This document shows positions 52,069-59,877 of a stretch of 64,000 bases of DNA, piece by piece. Source of the DNA: Alphaproteobacteria bacterium (GTDB lineage: Bacteria > Pseudomonadota > Alphaproteobacteria > UBA9655). The position numbers were made by a program, and so were the translations under genes. Numbering within the stretch: the first letter of the stretch is position 1; every line of letters starts with the position of its first letter. The stretch covers positions 30,677-94,676 of the forward strand of contig JABDDK010000002.1 in the NCBI GenBank assembly GCA_013287665.1, in the 5' to 3' direction. Below the pieces are notes generated by a model, which saw only the letters and a program-made list of their open reading frames with translations, was not told the DNA's origin and ran no database searches.

Positions 52069-52098
52069 GCGTCATCCTCGCGAACGAGGGGATGACGC
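52069..52098. repeat. REP-like palindrome between the two hairpin RNAs
   Basis: GCGTCATCC and GGATGACGC form a perfect 9-bp inverted repeat around a CTCG-CGAA-CGAG core. It belongs to the common GTCATCC(C)-type intergenic palindromes; a decayed relative is at 57832-57860. Confidence 0.6.
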
Positions 52099-52198
52099 CA
52101 ATAGGCGTGTTTAGTAAAAAACTCGCCTTCCAAATATTCAAAAATATATTCAAAAATAAAACTTGAATTATTATTTATCCTGTGATACTCTAATAATA

Positions 52199-52254
52199 GG
52201 ACGGGGATTAAAATAAAATCTTAATTGAACTTATTTTAGCTCCGTCCTTGTTTT
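52199..52254 (+). ncRNA. Candidate hairpin RNA 2 (with promoter at 52163-52191)
   Basis: A promoter (TTGAAT, 17 bp, TACTCT) is followed 7 nt later by GGACGGGGATTAAAATAA, pairing with TTATTTTAGCTCCGTCC and a following TTGTTTT. The layout matches RNA 1 base for base in the GGACGG/CCGTCC ends while the inner stem differs in sequence but not in pairing. That is compensatory change, typical of a maintained RNA structure. It ends 66 nt before the aldehyde dehydrogenase gene. Confidence 0.6.
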
Positions 52255-52319
52255 ATCAACTCTCTTTACATTTCCATTGATACTTGAGATCATTTCTCAA
52301 ATAAAAAAATGGAGATTTC

Positions 52320-53792
52320 ATGACATCCTCACCTTACGATCTCGTTAAGCGCTTGAATAATAAACTTCTTATTGGGGGAAAGCTCGTTGCCCCTCTGAGT
52401 AAGAAATCCTTTCCTGTCATTAATCCTGCTACCATGGACGTGATTGGAGAGGCCGCAGAAGCTCATGAGGCCGATGTGGACTTAGCCGTTCAAACTGCCC
52501 GCAAAGCCCAACACGACTGGCGCCATATGGATGCGGCAAAACGGGGGCATCTTGTCTCAAAGTGTGCGGATCTTCTTGAGGAACATGCAGACGAACTCGC
52601 ACGTCTTATGACGCTTGAGACGGGCAAGGCCCTCCGCACTGAAAGCCAAGTAGAAACAAAGATATTTGCAAATTGCTTCCGCTTTTATGGGGGGCTTGGC
52701 CTTGAACTCAAAGGCGAGACGGTTCCTTATAGCGATACCATGCTGACTCTGACGATTCGTGAACCCTTGGGCGTTGTGGGGGCCATTATTGCCTGGAACG
52801 TACCCCTCCTCCTCATGTCGCTCAAAGTTGCACCAGCCCTTGTCGCAGGCAATACGGTCGTCATTAAATCAGCTGAGGAAGCTCCGTATACAGTGCTCAG
52901 AGCAGCGGAGTTGATGAACACCATACTTCCTCCTGGCGTGTTGAACATGATCTCTGGCGATGGCCCTACAACGGGGGAGGCTCTCGTCAAGCACCCGGGA
53001 ATCGATAAGGTCACTTTCACGGGATCCGTTGAAACCGGCAAGACAATTTACAAGAATATAAGTCAGAAGTTGATTCCTGTGACACTTGAGCTTGGCGGAA
53101 AAAGCCCGATGATCGTCTGTGAAGATGTTGACTTAGAAAAAGCAGTCGATGGTGCCCTAACGAGTATGCGCTTCACTCGTCAAGGCCAGAGCTGCACTGC
53201 TGCCAGTCGCATCTTTGTTCATGAGTCCATTTTTGATCGTTTTCTCGAGGCGATGAAGAAGAAGCTCAATGGCATGAAGATGGGTGACCCTATGGATCCT
53301 GAAACGGATATAGGATCAGTCATCTCTGAGGGGCAATACGCTAAGATATTGAAATATATTGAGATTGGTAAAGCCGACGGAACCGCTCACACGTGTTCTG
53401 CCCTGCCGACTGACGCAAAACTATCTAAGGGATTATTTGTCCAACCCGTCTTATTTACCGGCCTTCCCAACTCCCACCAACTCTGCCAAGAGGAAATATT
53501 CGGACCTGTAACAGCCCTGATACCCTGGACAGATTTCGATGAGGCCATTCGTCAGGCTAATGACTCAGAGTACGGCCTTGCAGCAACGATTTGGACGAAC
53601 AATCTTAAGCGTGCCTTAAAGGGCGTTCATGCTTTGGAGGCTGGTTTTGTCCAAGTCAATCAAAACGTCGTTGTTCAACCGGGACTTTCTTACGGTGGTG
53701 TGAAGTCATCTGGCCTTGGGAAAGAAGCCTCTCTTGAAGCGATGCTTGAGCACTTTACTCATAAGAAAACGATTATCTTTAATATGAAGTGA
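52320..53792 (+). CDS. NAD(P)-dependent aldehyde dehydrogenase
   Basis: The 490-residue enzyme has the ALDH superfamily motifs: WNVPLLLMSLKVAPALVAGN, FTGSVETGKTIY, the catalytic Glu in TLELGGKSP and the catalytic Cys in RQGQSCTAASR, plus EEIFGPVTALIPW. It oxidises an aldehyde to the acid. The class resembles enzymes acting on small or amine-derived aldehydes (betaine aldehyde or succinate semialdehyde type), but the substrate is not fixed. The start at 52320 has GGAG 7 nt upstream. It is monocistronic, between the hairpin RNAs and an inverted pair of palindromic repeats. Confidence 0.92.
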   Translation: MTSSPYDLVKRLNNKLLIGGKLVAPLSKKSFPVINPATMDVIGEAAEAHEADVDLAVQTARKAQHDWRHMDAAKRGHLVSKCADLLEEHADELARLMTLETGKALRTESQVETKIFANCFRFYGGLGLELKGETVPYSDTMLTLTIREPLGVVGAIIAWNVPLLLMSLKVAPALVAGNTVVIKSAEEAPYTVLRAAELMNTILPPGVLNMISGDGPTTGEALVKHPGIDKVTFTGSVETGKTIYKNISQKLIPVTLELGGKSPMIVCEDVDLEKAVDGALTSMRFTRQGQSCTAASRIFVHESIFDRFLEAMKKKLNGMKMGDPMDPETDIGSVISEGQYAKILKYIEIGKADGTAHTCSALPTDAKLSKGLFVQPVLFTGLPNSHQLCQEEIFGPVTALIPWTDFDEAIRQANDSEYGLAATIWTNNLKRALKGVHALEAGFVQVNQNVVVQPGLSYGGVKSSGLGKEASLEAMLEHFTHKKTIIFNMK

Positions 53793-53793
53793 A

Positions 53794-53844
53794 CTTCACC
53801 TCTCCCCTTGTGGGAGAGGTCGATCCGAAGGATCGGGTGAGGGG
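53794..53844 (+). repeat. Palindromic repeat, complete copy
   Basis: The unit can fold as a three-way junction: an outer stem TCACC/GGTGA, a first hairpin CTCTCCCCTTGTGGGAGAG and a second hairpin CGATCC-GAA-GGATCG. It starts 2 nt after the ALDH stop. It is in inverted orientation to the copy at 53941-53993, with a 96-bp AT-rich gap. Confidence 0.7.
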
Positions 53845-53940
53845 TCCGTCAACACAAGTGCAAACAGACATTATTGATTAAGTTTATCGATTTTTAGAAT
53901 AAGATCCATAAAAAACAGAGAGTCTTACCGCGCGGAAATA

Positions 53941-53993
53941 CCCCTCACCCGCCTCGAAAGGGGCGACCTCTCCCACAAGGGGAGAGGTGAAGG
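53941..53993 (-). repeat. Palindromic repeat, inverted partner of 53794-53844
   Basis: CCCCTCACCC, then a GCC..GGC hairpin and CTCTCCCACAAGGGGAGAG. Together with 53794-53844 it makes a 200-bp imperfect palindrome between two convergent genes. Confidence 0.7.
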
Positions 53994-53999
53994 TGCCAC

Positions 54000-54902
54000 T
54001 TACTTCTTTTCAGATGGTGCTTCCGGGGCCTTAGGAGCAGCTGGCGCAGCCGCAGCTGGTGCCTCTGGCTTCTTCTCTTCTTCAAGTGGCATTGGTTTGC
54101 CGTTCTTATCAAAGAGCTTAACATCAGCACCTTTCCTGAGTTCTTTAACAATTTTAACGATTGCTTCTTGAGTCATGAGTGTCTTCAACTCATTCTTGAC
54201 TTCATCAAACTTCGGAGGTTTCGCATCGCGAACTTCTTCAACCATGAGAACATGCCAGCCAAAGTCTGTCTTCACAGGCTCTGTGCTATAGGACCCGGCC
54301 TTCAAAGCAAAGGCTGCTTCACCAAGCTCTTGTGGCAATTCACTTTTACGAAGGAATCCTAAATCACCGCCTTCAGCAGCTGTCGAGTCTTTCGACTTTG
54401 ATTGTGCGAGCTTTTTAAAATCGCCGTTGTTTTTCAAAGCCTTAATAACTGCCATTGCTGTTTCCTTGTTATCCACAAGGATGTGACGAATGTGCGCTTC
54501 CTTTTCTTGAGGGAACTTCTTAATGACTTCATCATATTTTGCTTTTACAGCTGCATCCGTAATGCTGTCCTTAACCTTACCAAATAGAAACGCTTGGGCA
54601 ACGATCTCTTCTTTAGCCTTTTCAAGAGACTTTTTGACATCTGGTGTATCAGCAATACCTGAAGCTTGTGCAGCCTTATTAATTAAGTATGTGTCTACAA
54701 TTTGATTGAGAAGAACTGGAAAAATCTTGTCATCCGGCGCTGATTGATATTGCTTTGGAAGTGCTGATTTTGTTTCCATCACTTGAGAGTAGGTATAATT
54801 TTTTCCGTCTACTGTCGCCACAACTGGATCTGCTGCCATGGCTGGCGTCGCAGCCCCCAAAAAGGCAACAAAGCTTACGGTTCTTAAAAGAGAAATCTTC
54901 AT
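54000..54902 (-). CDS. Parvulin-type peptidyl-prolyl isomerase, exported
   Basis: The 300-residue protein has a signal peptide (KISLLRTVSFVAFLGAATPAMA) and an N-terminal chaperone-like region. One parvulin domain (about residues 135-225) carries AHIRHILV, FKKLAQSKSKDSTAAEGGDLGFL and FALKAGSYSTEPVKTDFGWHVLMVEE. The tail is Ala/Pro/Lys-rich (KKPEAPAAAAPAAPKAPEAP). It resembles PpiD/PrsA/SurA-type periplasmic folding factors, which help the maturation of exported and outer membrane proteins. This is useful for a cell exporting as many proteins as this one. Its 3' end abuts the inverted repeat pair. Confidence 0.88.
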   Translation of the reverse strand: MKISLLRTVSFVAFLGAATPAMAADPVVATVDGKNYTYSQVMETKSALPKQYQSAPDDKIFPVLLNQIVDTYLINKAAQASGIADTPDVKKSLEKAKEEIVAQAFLFGKVKDSITDAAVKAKYDEVIKKFPQEKEAHIRHILVDNKETAMAVIKALKNNGDFKKLAQSKSKDSTAAEGGDLGFLRKSELPQELGEAAFALKAGSYSTEPVKTDFGWHVLMVEEVRDAKPPKFDEVKNELKTLMTQEAIVKIVKELRKGADVKLFDKNGKPMPLEEEKKPEAPAAAAPAAPKAPEAPSEKK

Positions 54903-55020
54903 TTGTTTTATGTCCTTATGGTGGCTTCTAATTAAAATGAGGGGTATGCCACCCTTATACGCCTCTGTAAATCAACAAGAATTTAACCATAAAATTAGGA
55001 ATAAAGCAAGAGGACATAAC

Positions 55021-55067
55021 CTCTCCCCTGAGTGGGAGAGGTCGACGCGCAGCGTCGGGTGAGGGGG
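55021..55067 (+). repeat. Palindromic repeat copy
   Basis: CTCTCCCCTGAGTGGGAGAG hairpin, then CGACGCGCAGCGTCG hairpin and GGTGAGGGG. It is inverted relative to 55113-55160, 45 bp away. Confidence 0.7.
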
Positions 55068-55112
55068 AAATATAACTTTAATGAAATGTCAAAGAACATT
55101 GCGTACGGCTTA

Positions 55113-55160
55113 CCCCTCACCCGCCTTTCAGGCGACCTCTCCCACAAGGGGAGAGGTGAT
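55113..55160 (-). repeat. Palindromic repeat, inverted partner of 55021-55067
   Basis: CCCCTCACCCGCC, then GGCGACCTCTCCCACAAGGG and the closing GAGAGGTGA. A second inverted pair of this family within 1.3 kb of the first, both beside the PPIase gene. Confidence 0.7.
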
Positions 55161-55199
55161 GGTGCCTCACAAATGTCATGCTACGATTTAAGTATATTA

Positions 55200-55589
55200 T
55201 CAATATTCGTTTGAGGCTATCAAAAAACCGTCCTGATAAACGTAAGCAATAAGATCGTTCCCCCCTTCTCTTTGCATAGCGAAAAAATAATTTATATCCT
55301 CTTCACGTTTTTTAGGATCGGGATCTTTTAGACTTTTTTCTAGCCAAGCAATGTCTTCTTTCGAATCTTTTTTTAACATCTCCAACAAACATTTCATATT
55401 TTCAGGAAACGGGCTCTCTTCTGCATCCTCTAGTTCGACGATAGGTCTCTTCTTTGATACCGTTTGCTTCTGATCATCTTCACTGGGGGGGGTCTTTTTA
55501 TCTTTTCCTGCAAAGGCAAGTTGGGAAACTCCCATGAGAAGGACAAAGGCCATGAACATAAGATTATTCTTGAATGATATAGAACGCAT
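55200..55589 (-). CDS. Small exported protein of unknown function
   Basis: The 129-residue protein has a signal peptide (NNLMFMAFVLLMGVSQLAFA). Its mature part is acidic and Lys-rich with a low-complexity linker (KDKKTPPSEDDQKQTVSKKR) before a helical domain around MKCLLEMLKKDSKEDIAWLEKSL. The start has AAGGAG 6 nt upstream. No family recognised. It is another member of the exported-unknown set in this window. Confidence 0.65.
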   Translation of the reverse strand: MRSISFKNNLMFMAFVLLMGVSQLAFAGKDKKTPPSEDDQKQTVSKKRPIVELEDAEESPFPENMKCLLEMLKKDSKEDIAWLEKSLKDPDPKKREEDINYFFAMQREGGNDLIAYVYQDGFLIASNEY

Positions 55590-55740
55590 ATTAAACTCCT
55601 TGTACTCATTACTATAAAGATCAACCTAAGCGGCTTTTTTACCTATGTCAATAAACAACCCTAACATTATTATTTTCACTTGCGTCTTCCTTTCGGTCTA
55701 ATGTATTTTCAATCAGACTTTAACTCAAATGCGGAATGCC

Positions 55741-56649
55741 ATGTCTCACATTATCGTTGCAGCCCTTTATCAATTTACCCCCCTCCCCGACTTCAAGGCA
55801 TTACAACCTCAGTTCAAGGCTTTTTGTGATGAGCTTGGAATTATGGGGATTCTTCTGTTAGCAGAAGAAGGTATTAATGGAACGGTCGCGGGCTCTCGGG
55901 AAGCCATTGATAAGCTTAAACAATTTCTTCTGACACGCTTTGATAACCTTGAATATAAAGAATCTTGGTCCGATGAAATGCCTTTCCGCCGTATGAAGGT
56001 GCGCCTTAAGAAAGAGATCGTGACATTTGGGACTCCCGTCAATCCTTCTGAAACAGTTGGAACATACGTTGATCCAAAAGACTGGAATGACTTGATTTCA
56101 GACCCAGACGTCCTTCTGATTGACACCCGCAATGATTATGAGGTTGAGATTGGGACATTTCGGGGAGCTCACAATCCCAAAACCACTTCATTTACTCAAT
56201 TTCCCGAGTATGTGAAAACCCTTGATAAATCCAAAATCCGCAAAGTAGCCATGTGCTGCACAGGTGGCATTCGGTGTGAAAAGGCATCCTCCTACATGCT
56301 ATCTCAAGGCTTTGAAGAGGTGTACCACCTTAAGGGGGGCATTCTCAAATACCTCGAGAGCGTTCCCAAAGAGAAAAGCCTCTGGGAAGGGGAATGCTTT
56401 GTCTTTGATAATCGTGTTGCGGTCGGACACGGACTTAACTTGGGTCACTATGACCTGTGCCACGGATGCCGCAATCCCATCACAGAAGAAGATACCAAAT
56501 CACCTCATTATGAGCGCGGCGTCTCTTGTCCGCATTGCTACGCTAAGCTCACTGATGCTCAGAAAAAGAGCGCCCGCCACCGTCAGTATCAAGAAGACTT
56601 GGCGCGCAAGCGCGGGGAAAAGCACATTGGCGCCGTGATGGCGTCCTAG
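55741..56649 (+). CDS. trhO: tRNA uridine hydroxylase TrhO (rhodanese-domain protein)
   Basis: The 302-residue protein has an N-terminal UPF0176-type domain ([39 protein letters not shown]). A rhodanese domain carries the active-site Cys in [19 protein letters not shown], and a C-terminal segment binds metal (CHGCRNPI, then SCPHCYAKL). TrhO makes 5-hydroxyuridine at tRNA position 34 using prephenate or air oxygen in E. coli and B. subtilis. The ATG at 55741 ([10 protein letters not shown]) matches the usual start better than 55729. It converges with the DUF983 gene with a 4-nt overlap. Confidence 0.88.
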   Translation: MSHIIVAALYQFTPLPDFKALQPQFKAFCDELGIMGILLLAEEGINGTVAGSREAIDKLKQFLLTRFDNLEYKESWSDEMPFRRMKVRLKKEIVTFGTPVNPSETVGTYVDPKDWNDLISDPDVLLIDTRNDYEVEIGTFRGAHNPKTTSFTQFPEYVKTLDKSKIRKVAMCCTGGIRCEKASSYMLSQGFEEVYHLKGGILKYLESVPKEKSLWEGECFVFDNRVAVGHGLNLGHYDLCHGCRNPITEEDTKSPHYERGVSCPHCYAKLTDAQKKSARHRQYQEDLARKRGEKHIGAVMAS

Positions 56650-56990
56650 CCCCGACTCTTCCACAAAGCAGCCATAAAGGCACCCTTCACGAGGGGCAAC
56701 AAGCCCAGGATAACAATGATCGTCAGCGGAAGGCTTATGACTAAGGCCACACCCAATGGGGGCTCATACCGCGCTTGCATAATAAAGAAGAAGGGAACAA
56801 GGAACACACAAACAAGCCCCATTGTAATATAGGCCGGACCATCGTCGGCCTTAAGCGGCTCAAAATCCAAGGCACAAACTGAACACGACTTAAGAGGCGT
56901 AAGGTACCCCTCAAATAGTCTGCCTCCCCCGCATTGAGGGCATTTCCGCATAAAGCCACGGAAGAGAGCTGTGGGATAAGATATATTCAT
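56646..56990 (-). CDS. DUF983 membrane protein
   Basis: The 114-residue protein has a zinc-ribbon-like N-terminus ([25 protein letters not shown]) followed by two membrane helices ([20 protein letters not shown] and [20 protein letters not shown]). This is the DUF983 pattern, linked in alphaproteobacteria with genes for cytochrome oxidase assembly, though no such gene lies here. A TTG at 57008 could extend it by 6 residues; the ATG at 56990 was chosen. The 3' end overlaps trhO. Confidence 0.85.
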   Translation of the reverse strand: MNISYPTALFRGFMRKCPQCGGGRLFEGYLTPLKSCSVCALDFEPLKADDGPAYITMGLVCVFLVPFFFIMQARYEPPLGVALVISLPLTIIVILGLLPLVKGAFMAALWKSRG

Positions 56991-57093
56991 TTGATAATCA
57001 TACTCCAACTCTTAATTGTATCAAGGGGTATTGCGAATGGAGATTCTTGTTCGTATAACTGTGAGACGTAACAACTTTAAACTGGAGTAACAT

Positions 57094-57810
57094 ATGTTTA
57101 ATAAAATCGCCGTCAGCCTTTCCCTTTGCGCCCTTCTCACCACACCCTCAATTGCAGAGCCAATAGATATTTCTGCACCAGGCGATGAGGTCGTCCCTGT
57201 AATGGGTACCTTTAAAATTTATAGAGCCCGTAATCCATATACTAAGGAAAGTACAGTCCGTAACAGTCATCGAGATGAAGTAAACTCAAAGATCGAATTT
57301 ACGCTCGGTGAAAAATCTTCTCTCACTTGTTCCATTGACGACAAACTGAGCATTTCCAGAGACACAGATTTAACAAAGTTCCCTCCCTTACAGTTTTCTG
57401 AGGCGTTTTTAAAAGAAGAAGTGCAACTTGGCGTGGTCACGCATCGGAATGCAAAATATCTTAGAAATGCGGTTTTACACACTTCTGTCGACAACCTTTT
57501 AGATGAGACCTCCAAAAACGCACTGTATGCCTTTATCCTTGAGCGCGTCAACAAACACAGACAAATAACAATGGAAATGCTTCAGAAAAGACTTCCTGGA
57601 GACATCTCTTTCAAGTTCTTTCTTTATCCTCCGCATAGACTCTTTACCAGTATTGATCCCGTGGAAGGGCCATATTATCTCAGCTCCGAAGTTGATCCTA
57701 CGGTAAGAGAGGAAGCATTGAAGTCTTTGCAGTTTAAACGAAGCGAAGGAATAGTGGCTTATGAGCCTCACCTAAACAACGGAACTCTAACTATCGTGTC
57801 CACTTATTAA
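57094..57810 (+). CDS. Exported protein of unknown function
   Basis: The 238-residue protein has a signal peptide (KIAVSLSLCALLTTPSIA). Its mature part is mixed alpha/beta and includes NALYAFILERVNKHRQITMEMLQKRLP and YEPHLNNGTLTIVSTY. GGAG lies 6 nt before the ATG. It has no Cys pattern or known motif. It is monocistronic; the following region contains a decayed REP-like palindrome. Confidence 0.6.
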   Translation: MFNKIAVSLSLCALLTTPSIAEPIDISAPGDEVVPVMGTFKIYRARNPYTKESTVRNSHRDEVNSKIEFTLGEKSSLTCSIDDKLSISRDTDLTKFPPLQFSEAFLKEEVQLGVVTHRNAKYLRNAVLHTSVDNLLDETSKNALYAFILERVNKHRQITMEMLQKRLPGDISFKFFLYPPHRLFTSIDPVEGPYYLSSEVDPTVREEALKSLQFKRSEGIVAYEPHLNNGTLTIVSTY

Positions 57811-57925
57811 TCTTTCATCTTCTCCTGTTATTCCTGTGAAAGCAGGATGACAGGGGATGTGTTTTCATGTGTCATCATTGCAACCCTGTGTTGTATATTT
57901 CCATCTTGCGTTTCATTAAAATAGG

Positions 57926-57989
57926 AATATTCTAATGCCTGCATCCGGTGATGCGTGGCGCCCAAGTGGTCAAAACACTTGAACGCCAC
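57926..57989 (+). promoter_or_regulatory. Structured leader of the small gene at 58022
   Basis: A candidate promoter (TTGCGT 57906-57911, 16 bp, TATTCT) precedes a two-part hairpin (GTGGCG/CGCCAC and, inside it, CAAGTG/CACTTG). The AAGGAG ribosome site at 58011-58016 follows. The leader is long for such a short gene and could host RNA-level control. Confidence 0.4.
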
Positions 57990-58021
57990 TAACCACAACT
58001 AACTAACCCAAGGAGTTAATC

Positions 58022-58201
58022 ATGGCTAACGTCAAAGTAGCGCAACTTGAGCGTATTTCTCAACAACTAATCTTCCAAATGAAAACAGTCGACCAACTCA
58101 TGGCTCAAACTTGGCTCGAACTTGAGCTGACCCATCATATGCTAAAGTCTCTCACCCAGATCTATGATGAGCTCAGGGCAGAAGAGCGCTATTTTCAATA
58201 A
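58022..58201 (+). CDS. 59-residue helical protein of unknown function
   Basis: The 59-residue protein begins MANVKVAQLERISQQLIFQM and continues as amphipathic helices (VDQLMAQTWLELELTHHMLK) to a charged end (YDELRAEERYFQ). It is probably all alpha and dimeric. A strong AAGGAG site 5 nt before the ATG and a hydrophilic composition support a real gene. No family recognised. It lies between the exported gene at 57094 and the MBL-fold gene on the opposite strand. Confidence 0.6.
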   Translation: MANVKVAQLERISQQLIFQMKTVDQLMAQTWLELELTHHMLKSLTQIYDELRAEERYFQ

Positions 58202-58223
58202 ACTTGAGTCAAGAATTGTGCAG

Positions 58224-58254
58224 TCTTCACCTTTCCCCTGTGTGGGAGAGGCGA
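58224..58254 (+). repeat. Partial palindromic repeat copy
   Basis: CTTCACCTTTCCCC and GGGAGAGG form the first hairpin of the same family; the second half is missing. It lies between two convergent genes. Confidence 0.55.
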
Positions 58255-58264
58255 AGACTTCCCT

Positions 58265-59029
58265 CTAAACCTCAAAAACCAATCCATCATACCCCGGCTC
58301 AACGCCTTCAGGCAGCAGGCTCTTCAGCTTATCATAATCAAGAAGCGAGGACATGTGAGTGAGGATGGCCCGTTTAGGCTTCACGCGTTCAATCCAACTC
58401 AGTGTCTTTTCAAGGTGAGCGTGAGTGGGCCGGGGATCCATCGTAATACAGTCGACCACCCACACATCAATACCCTCAAGCGCCTTAAAGGAAGCCTCTT
58501 CAAGCTCAACCACATCTGTTGAATAGGCAACCTTACCAAAACGATAGCCAATGGAGGTGGAATATCCATGACCTTGCAGAAAAGGAACGATCGAAATCCC
58601 CCCAACCTCAAAGGGACCTTCCAGAACATGGGGCACAACGAAGCTTCGGTAAATATCAGGCGTGAGCTCATCATGAGGAAATACATATCCAAATCGTCCT
58701 TTGAGAAAATCCAGGGTTTCCAAATTCCCATAGATCGGAATGGTCATTTTATTCAGATGAGCCATGACTCTGAGATCATCGATGCCATGGGTGTGATCTG
58801 CATGATCATGGGTATAAAGCACAGCATCAATTTTCTTAATCCCAGCCGCAAGGCACTGCATTCTAAGATCAGGTGATGTATCTACAAGTATCGTTGTTCC
58901 ACTTTGCTCTACGGCAATAGATGCCCGTGTTCTGCGGTTTCTCGGATTTGTCGGATCGCACTCCCCCCATGATCCCGTAATAAGAGGAACACCACCGGAG
59001 GCGCCACAGCCTAGAATCGTTACACGCAT
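58265..59029 (-). CDS. MBL-fold metal-dependent hydrolase (PhnP-like)
   Basis: The 254-residue protein has the metallo-beta-lactamase motif THDHADHTHGIDDLR, an early GCGASGGVPL segment, a middle LVDTSPDLRMQCL, and His/Asp ligands in FLQGHG, STDVVE and ILTHMS. It resembles PhnP-type cyclic phosphodiesterases, often annotated as MBL-fold hydrolases beside tatD. It overlaps tatD by 10 nt, so the two are translationally coupled. Confidence 0.85.
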   Translation of the reverse strand: MRVTILGCGASGGVPLITGSWGECDPTNPRNRRTRASIAVEQSGTTILVDTSPDLRMQCLAAGIKKIDAVLYTHDHADHTHGIDDLRVMAHLNKMTIPIYGNLETLDFLKGRFGYVFPHDELTPDIYRSFVVPHVLEGPFEVGGISIVPFLQGHGYSTSIGYRFGKVAYSTDVVELEEASFKALEGIDVWVVDCITMDPRPTHAHLEKTLSWIERVKPKRAILTHMSSLLDYDKLKSLLPEGVEPGYDGLVFEV

Positions 59030-59811
59030 GAAAACCTCGCCTTTGAAAAGAGCTTTAAAAAGTTCTGTGTTGTTTGAGTTATGATCACATCATACTCAAC
59101 ACCCTTAATTTCAGCGAGCTTCTTTGCCGTTTCAACAACAAAGGCTGGCTCATTCGGTTTACCCCGATAGGGGATAGGTGCAAGAAAAGGCGCATCCGTT
59201 TCAACGAGGAGTCGCTCCAAAGGAACGTGCTTGAAGACCTCTCTTAACTCTTCAGCTTTGTTGAAGGTAAGGATCCCTGAGGCTGATATATAAAAGCCCA
59301 ATTCAAGGGCTTGATCTCTAAGCCAAGCGTTTCCTGAGAAGCAATGCATCACGCCCTTCGCTTTTCCTTGGCCAACTTCTTTCAAGAGAGCGATCGTGTC
59401 TTCATCCGCATTTCGTGTGTGTACAATCAACGGGAGATCGCACTCGAGAGAAGCTTCAATATGGGTTTTAAAGGAAGCCTTCTGAATCTCTACAGGACTG
59501 TGCGTATAATAATAATCGAGACCCGTTTCCCCAAATCCGACCATTTTAGGATGCTGAGACTCCTGTGTTAGAACCTTATACAGCTCTTTTTCAGGAAGTG
59601 TCTTTTCTGCCTCATGGGGGTGAACACCAAGTGTTGCAAAAACATCATCGTTATTTTCTGCAATGGAAGCCAGTAATGGTATCTTTGAAAGGTCTGTCCC
59701 AATGGTCAGGAAACCCTTGACACCCTTCTCCTTAGCCCGCATAAGTGTTGCATTTATGTCACTCGCCATAGGTTCGTGATCTAAATGGCAGTGACTATCG
59801 ATAAGAAACAT
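59020..59811 (-). CDS. tatD: TatD-family hydrolase (metal-dependent DNase)
   Basis: The 263-residue TIM-barrel hydrolase has LIDSHCHLDHEPM at the N-terminus, FATLGVHPHEA, VGFGETGLDYYY, LIVHTRNADEDTIALL, VMHCFSGN and the Asp in LLVETDAPFLAPIPYRGK. TatD is a 3'-5' exonuclease of the cytoplasm acting in DNA repair or RNA processing. It is the promoter-proximal gene of the tatD-MBL pair. The usual metG/tmk/holB neighbours are not present. Confidence 0.92.
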   Translation of the reverse strand: MFLIDSHCHLDHEPMASDINATLMRAKEKGVKGFLTIGTDLSKIPLLASIAENNDDVFATLGVHPHEAEKTLPEKELYKVLTQESQHPKMVGFGETGLDYYYTHSPVEIQKASFKTHIEASLECDLPLIVHTRNADEDTIALLKEVGQGKAKGVMHCFSGNAWLRDQALELGFYISASGILTFNKAEELREVFKHVPLERLLVETDAPFLAPIPYRGKPNEPAFVVETAKKLAEIKGVEYDVIITQTTQNFLKLFSKARFSCV

Positions 59812-59877
59812 GGTTATTTACCTCTATCATTTTCTTGACTATAAACTAAACTCACCCCTTCCTTAAAGGACATAAAG

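Noticed and set aside
57832..57860. Terminator-like hairpin after the 57094-57810 gene
   Set aside because: It matches the GTCATCC-type dispersed palindrome and has no U tract, so it is better seen as a decayed repeat.
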